From: Bacillota bacterium
Lineage (GTDB): Bacteria > Bacillota > Clostridia > Christensenellales > SZUA-584
Assembly: GCA_023408075.1 (NCBI GenBank)
Contig: JAEYKW010000015.1
Location: 248,001-312,000, forward strand
Length of the DNA stretch: 64,000 nucleotides
Direction: 5' to 3'
Positions within the stretch are counted from its first letter, which is position 1. Every line of letters starts with the position of its first letter. Shown here one piece after another: positions 42,183-49,638 of the stretch. The translations under genes were made by a program, and so were the position numbers. Below the pieces are notes generated by a model, which did not search any database, was not told where the DNA came from, and saw nothing but the letters and a program-made list of their open reading frames with translations.

Positions 42183-42252
42183 TGAATACGCCTCCTTTTG
42201 CATTTATTTTCTGCAAGCGGAAGCCACATTATCAATAAAAATTTTGTTATTT

Positions 42253-43878
42253 TTATCCAATAAATTCGCGCAGTATGCTCGTCTGCGGTACAATGCCCTG
42301 ATCGCTGAAGCTTAAAAAATAGTTGAGGAATTTCAGCAGATCAAGTGCTTCGGGATAATGCGGCATATCGGGCGTAAATTGCCTTAAATCACTGTAGGCG
42401 TGCTTTTTCAGCATCAGCGGCTCATAAAACAGTGCCGAATTAAACATCACATCCGCCGTATGCTGATACGGCAGTATGTATTTGAATTCGCCGCGCCGCA
42501 CGCTGTCCCATATCGCAAACGTCTGTGCAAACGAATAGGCGCGCGTGCGCTTGTCGCGCACCAGCCGCCGGAGCAGGCGCAGATCTTCGGGCATCACGAC
42601 GCTGTGGCTGTCAATATTGAGCGTTGTCAGCGGCGAAATGAATATCTTGAACTTTTTATCTGCGGCAATTGTATGCGTCAGCGCGTTGTTAAGCCCGTGG
42701 ATACCTTCAATCACCAATATATCATCCTCGATGCGCAGAGGAACCGCTTCACCGCGTCTCGCGCCCGCGACAAAATCAAAACGCGGCATTTGGGCTTCTT
42801 TTCCGGCCAGCAGCAGCTCAAGGTCTTCGCCGAGCTTTTGCGTGTCGAGCGCCTCTATGCACTCAAAATCGGGCTTGCCCTTCTCATCAAGTGGAATGGC
42901 TTCCCTGTTTTTATAATAGTCGTCCACCGAAATGGGGTGGCACCGCCTGCCGAGCGCCTTAAGCTGCACGGAGAGCCGCGACGCAAACGTGGTCTTGCCC
43001 GATGACGACGGCCCGGCCACCAGCACAATGCGCACGCTCTCTCTGCCGATGATCTGCCGCGCGATATCATCGATAGCGTTCACGTGCATCGCTTCGTTCA
43101 CGCGGATGAACTCGGCCATGCCGCCTTCCCTGAATATGTTGTTGATATCGGCAACGGTCGATACCGACAGTTCCCGGCTCCACCGTTCAGACTGCTTGAA
43201 AACGTCGGCATATTTGGGCTGGTCAATAATCGATACCTCCGCCTCATGATATGGCGTCGGAATCTTCAAAATCATGCCCTCCCCGTAGGGAAAAAGCCTG
43301 GCGTCCTTCAAATAGCCCGTGCTTTTCGGCATGATACCGTGAAAATAATTGTGCAGCCCGCCGTATGCGTACAACCGGTAATAGTCAAACGGCCGGTAGC
43401 TCAGCAGCTCAGCCTTGTCTGTCAGCCCTTCGTCGAGCATGACGGCCTTCGCTTCGTCCACGCGCATCAGGTGCAGCACAAATTCCTCATCCGCATCAAT
43501 AAGCTTTGCCATGTGCTGCTGCAGCGCGTCGATATCCTGCGGCCCAAGCGGCTCCATCTCGCAGTAGATGCCGCCGCAAAGCATGTATTCCACTTTGAAC
43601 TTTCTGTCGGCAAAAAGCTCCCGCACCGCGCGGTACAGCACAAATGTCGCACCGCGCAGGAAAACGCGCGATGCCTGCTCGCTGTCAAACGGCGATAAAA
43701 ACCTGATCTCCGCCTCTTTTTCGACTGCGTCCGCAAGCGAGACAATACGGCCGTTCATCAGCGCGCAGATCGCGCTCAGGTAACCCGAATCGTTCGCGAG
43801 CTGCCACAAACGCGCACCTTCCGAAACAGGCGTTTCTCTGCGGTTTTCTCCCTCAATAATATTGCAGATGCTCTCCAT
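42253..43878 (-). CDS. Nucleoside kinase: uridine kinase-like domain with TGS/ThrRS-like N-terminal region
   Basis: The 541-residue product probably phosphorylates a nucleoside with ATP in the cytoplasm. The C-terminal half is a uridine kinase/phosphoribulokinase-type P-loop kinase, with Walker A VLVAGPSSSGKTTFASRL at about residue 282, HPISVDDYYKNREAIPLDEK and DILVIEGIHGLNNALTH. The N-terminal half has a ThrRS-like editing fold, seen as EVEYMLCGGIYCEM-like FKVEYMLCGGIYCEMEPLGP and PFDYYRLYAYGGLHNYFHGI. GGAGG lies before the ATG at 43878. Proteins of this two-part form are common in Clostridia. The exact nucleoside is not known from sequence. Confidence 0.9.
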   Translation of the reverse strand: MESICNIIEGENRRETPVSEGARLWQLANDSGYLSAICALMNGRIVSLADAVEKEAEIRFLSPFDSEQASRVFLRGATFVLYRAVRELFADRKFKVEYMLCGGIYCEMEPLGPQDIDALQQHMAKLIDADEEFVLHLMRVDEAKAVMLDEGLTDKAELLSYRPFDYYRLYAYGGLHNYFHGIMPKSTGYLKDARLFPYGEGMILKIPTPYHEAEVSIIDQPKYADVFKQSERWSRELSVSTVADINNIFREGGMAEFIRVNEAMHVNAIDDIARQIIGRESVRIVLVAGPSSSGKTTFASRLSVQLKALGRRCHPISVDDYYKNREAIPLDEKGKPDFECIEALDTQKLGEDLELLLAGKEAQMPRFDFVAGARRGEAVPLRIEDDILVIEGIHGLNNALTHTIAADKKFKIFISPLTTLNIDSHSVVMPEDLRLLRRLVRDKRTRAYSFAQTFAIWDSVRRGEFKYILPYQHTADVMFNSALFYEPLMLKKHAYSDLRQFTPDMPHYPEALDLLKFLNYFLSFSDQGIVPQTSILREFIG

Positions 43879-44052
43879 GTGTGCCTCCCCGTTTGTAAAC
43901 AATGATTAGATGAGAAATGATGGGCCGTCAAGACAGCGTTCCGAATTAATCAGCGTTCACTTATGCTCTTGCCATTCAGTATACTGTCTGCGGTACGTTT
44001 TGCCAATAACCCCGCTTACCAAAAGTATTGCGCTTTTTCCCATAGAATATGT

Positions 44053-44058
44053 TATAAT
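44053..44058 (+). promoter_or_regulatory. -10 box before the small ORF and rsgA
   Basis: TATAAT at 44053-44058 is preceded by TTGCGC at 44028-44033 with a 19-base spacer, longer than ideal. It would serve the 18-codon frame at 44090 and rsgA at 44199. Confidence 0.45.
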
Positions 44059-44089
44059 GGCAGCGATCAACCAAGGAAGGAGTTTATCT

Positions 44090-44146
44090 ATGAACAAAAC
44101 ACACAAGCCGGAGATTGTGACGCATACGGAGGTATGCGGTAAATAA
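44090..44146 (+). CDS. 18-residue leader or micro-peptide before rsgA
   Basis: MNKTHKPEIVTHTEVCGK is preceded by AAGGAAGGAG at a good distance from the ATG. It ends in a strong hairpin: GGAGGTATG (44128-44136) pairs over nine bases with CATACCTCC (44157-44165). It could be a translated leader whose ribosome occupancy affects rsgA, or a secreted or regulatory peptide. It is too short to judge from composition. Confidence 0.45.
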   Translation: MNKTHKPEIVTHTEVCGK

Positions 44147-44198
44147 TCTCGTTTATCATACCTCCAAAGCATTTATATCAATATTGGAGGAATATGAA

Positions 44199-45266
44199 AT
44201 GGACTCACTTAAAAAATATGGCCTGACACCGTTTTTTTCGGCACAGGCTGCTTTATACCCCGATGAAACGATAGGCCGCGTGGTTTTACAGGGCAGGGAC
44301 ATCTGCAAGGTGCTAACCGAAGACGCGGAGTTTTTTGCAGAGGTTTCGGGAAAATGCCGGAGTCTTGGCACTTTCCCGGCCGTCGGCGATTTTGTGATGC
44401 TGGACCGCTCGAGCGGTGAAAGCGGGCATGGCCAGATTCAGCATGTGCTGACGCGAAAGAGCGTGTTCGAACGCAAAGCAGCGGGCCAGAAAAACGGCAC
44501 GCAGGTTGTCGCGGCGAACATCGACATCGTCTTTATCTGCTCGTCGCTCAACAACGACTTTAATCTGCGCCGATTCGAACGGTATCTCGCCATCGCATGG
44601 AGCAGCGGTGCGCTGCCTGTGGTGGTGCTCACCAAAGCGGACATCTGTGACGATGCGGAGGAAAAGCTGGCCGAGGCGGCGGACGTCGCGATCGGTGCGG
44701 ATGTGCTCGTCACATCCGGTTTTATTGAAGACACGCTGACAAAGCTGCGGTCGTATTTGAAGGACGGCGTAACCGCCGCCTTTATCGGCTCATCGGGCGT
44801 CGGCAAATCCACGCTGATCAATGCGCTTGCGGGTGAAAGCCTGCTCAAAACCGCCGATATCCGGCAGGACGATGACAAAGGGCGCCATACCACCACGAGG
44901 CGCGAGTTGATGGTGCTGCCGCAAGGCGGTGTGGTGATCGATACCCCCGGCATGCGGGAGATCGGGCTCGACTCGGCGGATCTGGCCAAAGCCTTTTCGG
45001 ATATTGACGCGCTGGCTGGGCAGTGCCGGTTTCGTGACTGTTCGCACAAGGCCGAGCCGGGGTGCGCAGTGCGGGTGGCTGTGGAAAACGGCGAGTTCGA
45101 CGCAGACCGGCTGGAAAGCTACTTCAAGCTCAAAAAAGAAGCGCGGTACGACGGCCTTAATTCACGGCAGATCGAAAAAGAGAAGATCAGTGAGATGTTC
45201 TCGGGCTTCGGCGGCATCAAAAACGCGCGAAAGTTTGCCAAAGAAAAAAACGAACACCGCATATGA
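44199..45266 (+). CDS. rsgA: Ribosome small subunit-dependent GTPase RsgA
   Basis: RsgA is a circularly permuted GTPase that matures and checks the 30S ribosomal subunit. The 355-residue product has an N-terminal OB fold, then the permuted G motifs: LTKADIC (G4), IGSSGVGKSTLINALAG (G1), GRHTTTRRE (G2) and VIDTPGMREIG (G3). The zinc-binding CRFRDCSHKAEPGCAV follows and a basic C-terminal helix ends it. GGAGG lies eight bases before the ATG at 44199; a TTG five codons earlier is rejected. It has its own terminator. Confidence 0.95.
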   Translation: MDSLKKYGLTPFFSAQAALYPDETIGRVVLQGRDICKVLTEDAEFFAEVSGKCRSLGTFPAVGDFVMLDRSSGESGHGQIQHVLTRKSVFERKAAGQKNGTQVVAANIDIVFICSSLNNDFNLRRFERYLAIAWSSGALPVVVLTKADICDDAEEKLAEAADVAIGADVLVTSGFIEDTLTKLRSYLKDGVTAAFIGSSGVGKSTLINALAGESLLKTADIRQDDDKGRHTTTRRELMVLPQGGVVIDTPGMREIGLDSADLAKAFSDIDALAGQCRFRDCSHKAEPGCAVRVAVENGEFDADRLESYFKLKKEARYDGLNSRQIEKEKISEMFSGFGGIKNARKFAKEKNEHRI

Positions 45267-45271
45267 CGACA

Positions 45272-45297
45272 GCCCCGGTACCAATCCGGGGCTTTTC
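45272..45297 (+). terminator. Terminator of rsgA
   Basis: GCCCCGG and CCGGGGC pair perfectly around a 7-base loop, followed by TTTT, six bases past the stop. Confidence 0.82.
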
Positions 45298-45443
45298 CAT
45301 ACAACTGTTACAGAGCTGTTTTTTTACGGCAATATGCGCCGTACATAACGGTTAATGACGTCTTTTCAATGCATTTTCTCAAATATTCATAAAGAGCTGT
45401 CAGTCTCGCGCAGAGCACAAAACGACTATCCTTTTTTGAACCT

Positions 45444-45459
45444 AATGAAATTTCGTTAG
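45444..45459 (+). promoter_or_regulatory. Palindrome before the second EFR1-type gene
   Basis: TAATGAAATTTCGTTA is a 16-bp dyad with one mismatched pair, about 70 bases before the gene. TetR or MarR-type repressors bind such sites. No regulator gene is adjacent. Confidence 0.45.
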
Positions 45460-45513
45460 CGATATGATACTATACATTCCGAGGACGGTATATATATGGA
45501 GGATGATTTCTAT

Positions 45514-46416
45514 ATGTATCAGAATAATGAAACAAAAGGCATCATGCAAATTGTCTATTTTTCCGGAACCGGGGGAACTGAGAGGGTGGCTGCCTGCTTT
45601 AACGAAACGCTCAGGCAAAAAGGCTGCCAAACAGTGCTGACACCGTTGGATCTTTCGGCCATAAACAATGGTGTTTATTCGGATGTTCACCAAGATACCG
45701 GCATACTTTTCCTCATCTTTGCCGTGCACGCCTTTGATGCCCCCGAAAATGTTTACAGTTGGATGGAGCAGATTTCATCAAATTCTAAAAAAGCTGTGGT
45801 CATATCGGTATCGGGCGGCGGAGAGGTTTGGCCCAATACCGGCTGCAGAACCGGAGTCATCCGTGCACTGGAAAGTAAAGGCTTTGACGTTATCTATGAG
45901 AAGATGATGTGCATGCCTTGCAACTGGGTCACACCGATGAACGACGACATGGCCATGTGGCTGCTCGCAGCACTTCCCGAAAAAACAGAAAAGATCATAA
46001 CCAGTGTTATTTCGGGCCAGAAAAGACGCACGAAACACAGGAAAGGCAGATTGCAAAACGCCATTTCAAAGCTCGAAAAGAAAGGTGCCAAAGAATTCGG
46101 TACACTACTTGCCATTTCCGAGGCTTGCACCGGCTGCGGATTGTGTGCAAAAACATGTCCTGTTCAAAATATCATCCTAAAAGACGGAAAGCCTGCATTT
46201 CTAGCCCACTGTCTCATGTGCTTTCGCTGCATTTACACATGCCCCAGCAAGGCATTATCGTCGAAGAATTTCATGGTATTGAAGAAAGGGTTCAGCATTC
46301 ACGATATTGAAAAGAGAATGAAAGATAAAGAACTGCCGTCTGTCAGAAAAAGCTGCAAGGGATTGTTCTGGATTGGCGTGAGAAATTATTTGACTGACAA
46401 GGACGGCTATTCCTAA
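45514..46416 (+). CDS. EFR1-type protein: flavodoxin-like domain fused to two 4Fe-4S clusters
   Basis: The 300-residue product is a soluble electron-transfer protein like the one at 13481-14242. The FMN loop appears as QIVYFSGTGGTERVAACFN. The 4Fe-4S motifs are CTGCGLCAKTCP and CLMCFRCIYTCP. GGAGG lies about 11 bases before the ATG at 45514; a start six codons earlier is possible. It appears monocistronic. The redox partner is unknown. Confidence 0.87.
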   Translation: MYQNNETKGIMQIVYFSGTGGTERVAACFNETLRQKGCQTVLTPLDLSAINNGVYSDVHQDTGILFLIFAVHAFDAPENVYSWMEQISSNSKKAVVISVSGGGEVWPNTGCRTGVIRALESKGFDVIYEKMMCMPCNWVTPMNDDMAMWLLAALPEKTEKIITSVISGQKRRTKHRKGRLQNAISKLEKKGAKEFGTLLAISEACTGCGLCAKTCPVQNIILKDGKPAFLAHCLMCFRCIYTCPSKALSSKNFMVLKKGFSIHDIEKRMKDKELPSVRKSCKGLFWIGVRNYLTDKDGYS

Positions 46417-46481
46417 CCCCAATTAAAAACAACAGATTAACTTCATGCAACCGATTATTGCACCGAGCCGCCCGATTTGCT

Positions 46482-46510
46482 TTGACTTGCACACGGATTT
46501 ATTATAAAAT
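46482..46510 (+). promoter_or_regulatory. Promoter of the L,D-transpeptidase gene
   Basis: TTGACT (46482-46487) and TAAAAT (46505-46510) are 17 bases apart and lie about 40 bases before the GTG start. Confidence 0.65.
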
Positions 46511-46551
46511 CTTATAGATATTGGAATCACATGGCACAATGGAGGTAACCG

Positions 46552-47505
46552 GTGAGCAAACCCGTCCGCATCATATTGATCATAGCCCTTTGCATCGCGG
46601 CAGCCGCCGTGTTATATGTGGCGCTGGACCCCGCCAACCAGAAGCCGCTCGAATCCGCGCCGTCCGAAGGCGTCTCGGCCACAGCCTCTGAAAGCGCTCA
46701 AGCGGAGCCGTCCGCAACGCCGTCCGCAACGCCGTCCGCAACGCCCGAACCGACGGAAGCGCCCGAGCCGGAGCCGCTCGCGCTCGAAAAGCAGCCGCTC
46801 ACGTTCGCGCAGCTTGCCCCCACCACCACGATGGCGTTTGAGGAGCTTGTCGGCGACAACGACGTATATGACGAGGATGATCTGCCGCCGTTTCCTGCGG
46901 GAGATACCTACAAACTCGTGATCAACATCTATCATCAGTTTGCCACGGTTTATAAAAAAGACGGGAACGGCGAGTTCACCGTTCCCGTCCGCTATATCAT
47001 TGTAAGTTCGGGCGCACGCAAAACGCCCACGCCCATCGGCACATTTGAGATGGGCACCAGCTCGGTGCGTTTCGGAAAGTTCCAGACCTACGGCGTGTTC
47101 GGCCAATACTGGCGGCAGATTGTCCGCAGTATCTTCTGCCATTCGCTGATTTACGAATCGAGAAATCCACGCAGCTACACGGTTTCTTACAATGAGCTCG
47201 GCAAGCGTGCTTCTCACGGCTGTGTGCGCATGCTCGTGCCGGACGCGCGCTGGATTTATTATAATCTTGGCCCCGGCACCGTCTGCGAGATCATACAAGG
47301 CGACAAGGACGACGCCGAAGCCGCCGCGATTAAGGCGCAGTTGATTCGCGCCCCGAAGCCGTCGAGCCGCCCCGATGTAACGCCGGGCAGCTACACCGTT
47401 ACCGAAGCGTGGGCGGGGTGGCAGGGCAACGCGCGCGCGCAGTATGAAGCCTATCTCGCGTCGCAGCAGCCTGAAGACGATGTGGCTGAAGCAGGCGAGG
47501 CCTAG
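46552..47505 (+). CDS. L,D-transpeptidase, YkuD family
   Basis: The 317-residue envelope enzyme makes 3-3 peptidoglycan cross-links or attaches proteins to the wall. A single membrane anchor at residues 5-22 is followed by a Ser/Ala/Thr/Pro/Glu-rich stalk. The stalk contains three copies of a four-residue PSAT unit and is encoded by a 12-base tandem repeat near 46710. The YkuD domain starts near residue 120 and has the active-site SHGCVRM with Cys at about residue 224. The start is GTG with GGAGG upstream. Spore-cortex or vegetative wall roles are both possible. Confidence 0.92.
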   Translation: MSKPVRIILIIALCIAAAAVLYVALDPANQKPLESAPSEGVSATASESAQAEPSATPSATPSATPEPTEAPEPEPLALEKQPLTFAQLAPTTTMAFEELVGDNDVYDEDDLPPFPAGDTYKLVINIYHQFATVYKKDGNGEFTVPVRYIIVSSGARKTPTPIGTFEMGTSSVRFGKFQTYGVFGQYWRQIVRSIFCHSLIYESRNPRSYTVSYNELGKRASHGCVRMLVPDARWIYYNLGPGTVCEIIQGDKDDAEAAAIKAQLIRAPKPSSRPDVTPGSYTVTEAWAGWQGNARAQYEAYLASQQPEDDVAEAGEA

Positions 47506-47524
47506 ATTCGCATAAGACACACAC

Positions 47525-47550
47525 AAGGACGGTGCAAACCGTCCTTTTTA
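47525..47550 (+). terminator. Terminator of the L,D-transpeptidase gene
   Basis: AAGGACGGT-GCAA-ACCGTCCTT is a perfect 9-bp hairpin followed by T residues. Confidence 0.92.
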
Positions 47551-47976
47551 CTTTGACATGTATGTTTCCGTGAAATATGTTGCGAACGACCTCTCGGGCG
47601 TTCCGTTTTTGGAGACGGCGTGCCTTCTGTTTACGAAATCTTGTAGAGAACGGGCGCTTTTGCCCCATAGAGGTATGACCGTACCGCTCAGCATCTTACA
47701 CGGAGCGGTACGGGGACCGCTCCCTACAATTCGTACGGTAATATAACCGTGTATCGTTCCGTTAAGCATAATACGGAACGGCACGGAAGCCGCTCCCTGC
47801 GATTCACGGCAATTATATCGGAAACGATCCCTTCCTAGCCCCAAAGGAGCATGTCATTCCGTCATCATTCAAACAGTTCAATTTGAACTCGGAAGGGTCG
47901 AGACCCTTCCCTACTGTTCGTGCTATGCAGGGACGGGCGCTTGTGCCCATGCGGAGCGGCACAGAGCATTTTGGAA
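47551..47976. repeat. Cluster of short palindromic and direct repeats
   Basis: This 425-bp gap has no supported gene but clear internal repetition. A CCGCTCCCT-N-ATTC-ACGG-AAT block occurs at about 47717-47742 and again, diverged, at about 47790-47814. GGGC-GCTTNT-GCCC hairpins occur at 47652-47665 and 47935-47948. A perfect 9-bp hairpin, GGAAGGGTC-GA-GACCCTTCC, lies at 47891-47910. These look like dispersed REP-like elements. Confidence 0.55.
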
Positions 47977-48528
47977 TCATAGCGTCACAAACGTCGGCTC
48001 GTGGCCCGTATGCGACAAAAATTTATTCATCAGATCGTCCATGCGCAGCTTTAAGCTCGCCGTGTTCACACACGGATGACAGCCGATATATTCTTCAGAA
48101 AGCAAATCACGGTCAATCAGCAACGACACCTCATGACCTTTGTCGTTCATAAGCCCGAGCACGCTCACGGAGCCCGGCGTGATGCCGAGCAGCCGTTCCA
48201 TGTCCGCCGCGTCCGCGAACGACAGCCGCGTGGACTGCACCTGTGCCGATACCTCCCCCGCCCGGTAGCGCTTTTCTCCCGGCAACATCAGCATGTAAAA
48301 CCGCGTTTTCTTCGCGTTGTTCAAAAAGAGGTTCTTGCATATGTGAATATCGAGCCGCTGCTCCACCTCAAGGCAGTCGCCCACCGTTGCCGTCGCATCG
48401 TGATCGAGCCGCACATAGGGAATGCCGAGGCTCTCAAGCAGCGCATACGTCCTCATCTCTTTTTGCAGCCGTCCTTCGCCTGAAGGTGCCGTCTCATACA
48501 TCTGCGGATCTATCCATATCTGTCCCAT
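47977..48528 (-). CDS. Prolyl-tRNA-editing deacylase, ProX/YbaK-like
   Basis: The 183-residue product starts MGQIWIDPQMYETAPSGEGR. YbaK-fold stretches include YALLESLGIPYVRLDHDATA, CKNLFLNNAKKTRFYMLML, ADAADMERLLGITPGSVSVL and EYIGCHPCVNTASLKL. ProX hydrolyses mischarged alanyl-tRNA(Pro) in trans. AAGGGA lies before the ATG at 48528; a reading from 48570 adds 14 residues and is less likely. It appears monocistronic. Confidence 0.88.
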   Translation of the reverse strand: MGQIWIDPQMYETAPSGEGRLQKEMRTYALLESLGIPYVRLDHDATATVGDCLEVEQRLDIHICKNLFLNNAKKTRFYMLMLPGEKRYRAGEVSAQVQSTRLSFADAADMERLLGITPGSVSVLGLMNDKGHEVSLLIDRDLLSEEYIGCHPCVNTASLKLRMDDLMNKFLSHTGHEPTFVTL

Positions 48529-48601
48529 GTTTTTTCCCTTCATACAAAAAGCGGCCCGCTTTGCACTCACGCGCCGCTTGACTCTCTATTTTAGCATCTT
48601 T

Positions 48602-49633
48602 TCAGCCGATCAGCTGATATTTCTTCTCGTTGAAAATCGACACCGCCACATCCACCACATCGGGGTGGTAGAGCACGCCGCTGTTGGATATGATCTCATC
48701 GAGCGCGGCATTGAGGCCAAGGCTCGGCCTGTAAGGCCGGTGCGTCATCATCGCCTCGAGCACATCCGCCACCGAGATGATGCACGTTTCAATCCAAATC
48801 TCGTCTCCCATGAGCCCGCGCGGATAGCCGCTGCCGTCAAGCCGCTCGTGGTGCTGGTAGACAATCTCGGCCACGGGCCACGGCATCTCATAATCCTTGA
48901 GCACCTCATAGCCCTTGCTGGCGTGCTCCTTAATCAGCTCATATTCAAGCGGCGAAATCTGCCCCGGCTTGTTGAGAATGTCCGTCGGCACCATTATCTT
49001 GCCCACGTCGTGGATGCAGCCGATTACGTTGAGCCCCTCCACCATGTCCTTCGAAAGGCCGAGTTCGCGACCGATCTCTCCGGCCAGCGCCCCCACGCGC
49101 CGCTGATGCCCTGCCGTGTACGGGTCTCTTAAATCGAGCATGGCCGCCGCCGCATACGCCGTATTAAGCATGGCCTGACGCATTTTGCGCGTCCTTTCTT
49201 CCACGAGCCGCTCAAGGTTTATCTTCTGCGCCGCATTCTCCTTTTCGAGCCGCTGCTTTTCATCAAGCAGCTTTTTATATCCCACAGCCTGATGAACGGC
49301 TATCAGCAGGTCGTCTCGCGCAATCGGCTTTGCAAGGTAATCGCGTGCACCGAGCCGCACCGCTTCCACCGCCGTCTCCACGGTCGGCTCTCCCGTCATC
49401 ATGATCACCTGCACGTTGGACTGCTTGCCGTGTATTTCCTTTAAAAGCGATATGCCCGAAAAACGCGGCATCACGATGTCCGTGAGCACCGTATCGAACT
49501 CATGCGTATCGAGCAGCGCCAGAGCGGCCCCTGAGTCTTCCGCCGTCATCACGTCGTAGCCGTCGCGCTTTAAAAACTCGCTGATCGTGACGCGTATGCT
49601 TTTTTCATCATCCACCACCAATATGCTCGGCAT
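48602..49633 (-). CDS. Response regulator with HD-GYP phosphodiesterase domain
   Basis: The 343-residue product has a receiver domain (SILVVDDEKSIRVTISEF, phospho-acceptor Asp in DTVLTDIVMPRFSG at about residue 53, then KPIARDD). A coiled linker at residues 120-150 leads to an HD-GYP domain with HQRRVGALAGEIG, GCIHDVGKIMVP and HHERLDGSGYPRGL. All canonical HD-GYP residues are present, so cyclic di-GMP hydrolysis is likely. It begins five bases after the histidine kinase stop and is its probable partner. Confidence 0.94.
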   Translation of the reverse strand: MPSILVVDDEKSIRVTISEFLKRDGYDVMTAEDSGAALALLDTHEFDTVLTDIVMPRFSGISLLKEIHGKQSNVQVIMMTGEPTVETAVEAVRLGARDYLAKPIARDDLLIAVHQAVGYKKLLDEKQRLEKENAAQKINLERLVEERTRKMRQAMLNTAYAAAAMLDLRDPYTAGHQRRVGALAGEIGRELGLSKDMVEGLNVIGCIHDVGKIMVPTDILNKPGQISPLEYELIKEHASKGYEVLKDYEMPWPVAEIVYQHHERLDGSGYPRGLMGDEIWIETCIISVADVLEAMMTHRPYRPSLGLNAALDEIISNSGVLYHPDVVDVAVSIFNEKKYQLIG

Positions 49634-49638
49634 TCCCC

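Noticed and set aside
46710..46745. Tandem 12-base repeat as a possible regulatory repeat
   Set aside because: It lies inside the L,D-transpeptidase gene and encodes repeated PSAT units in a low-complexity stalk.
46612..47526. 304-codon Arg-rich open frame on the minus strand
   Set aside because: It is a shadow of the L,D-transpeptidase gene; the Arg/Gly content reflects GC-rich antisense codons.
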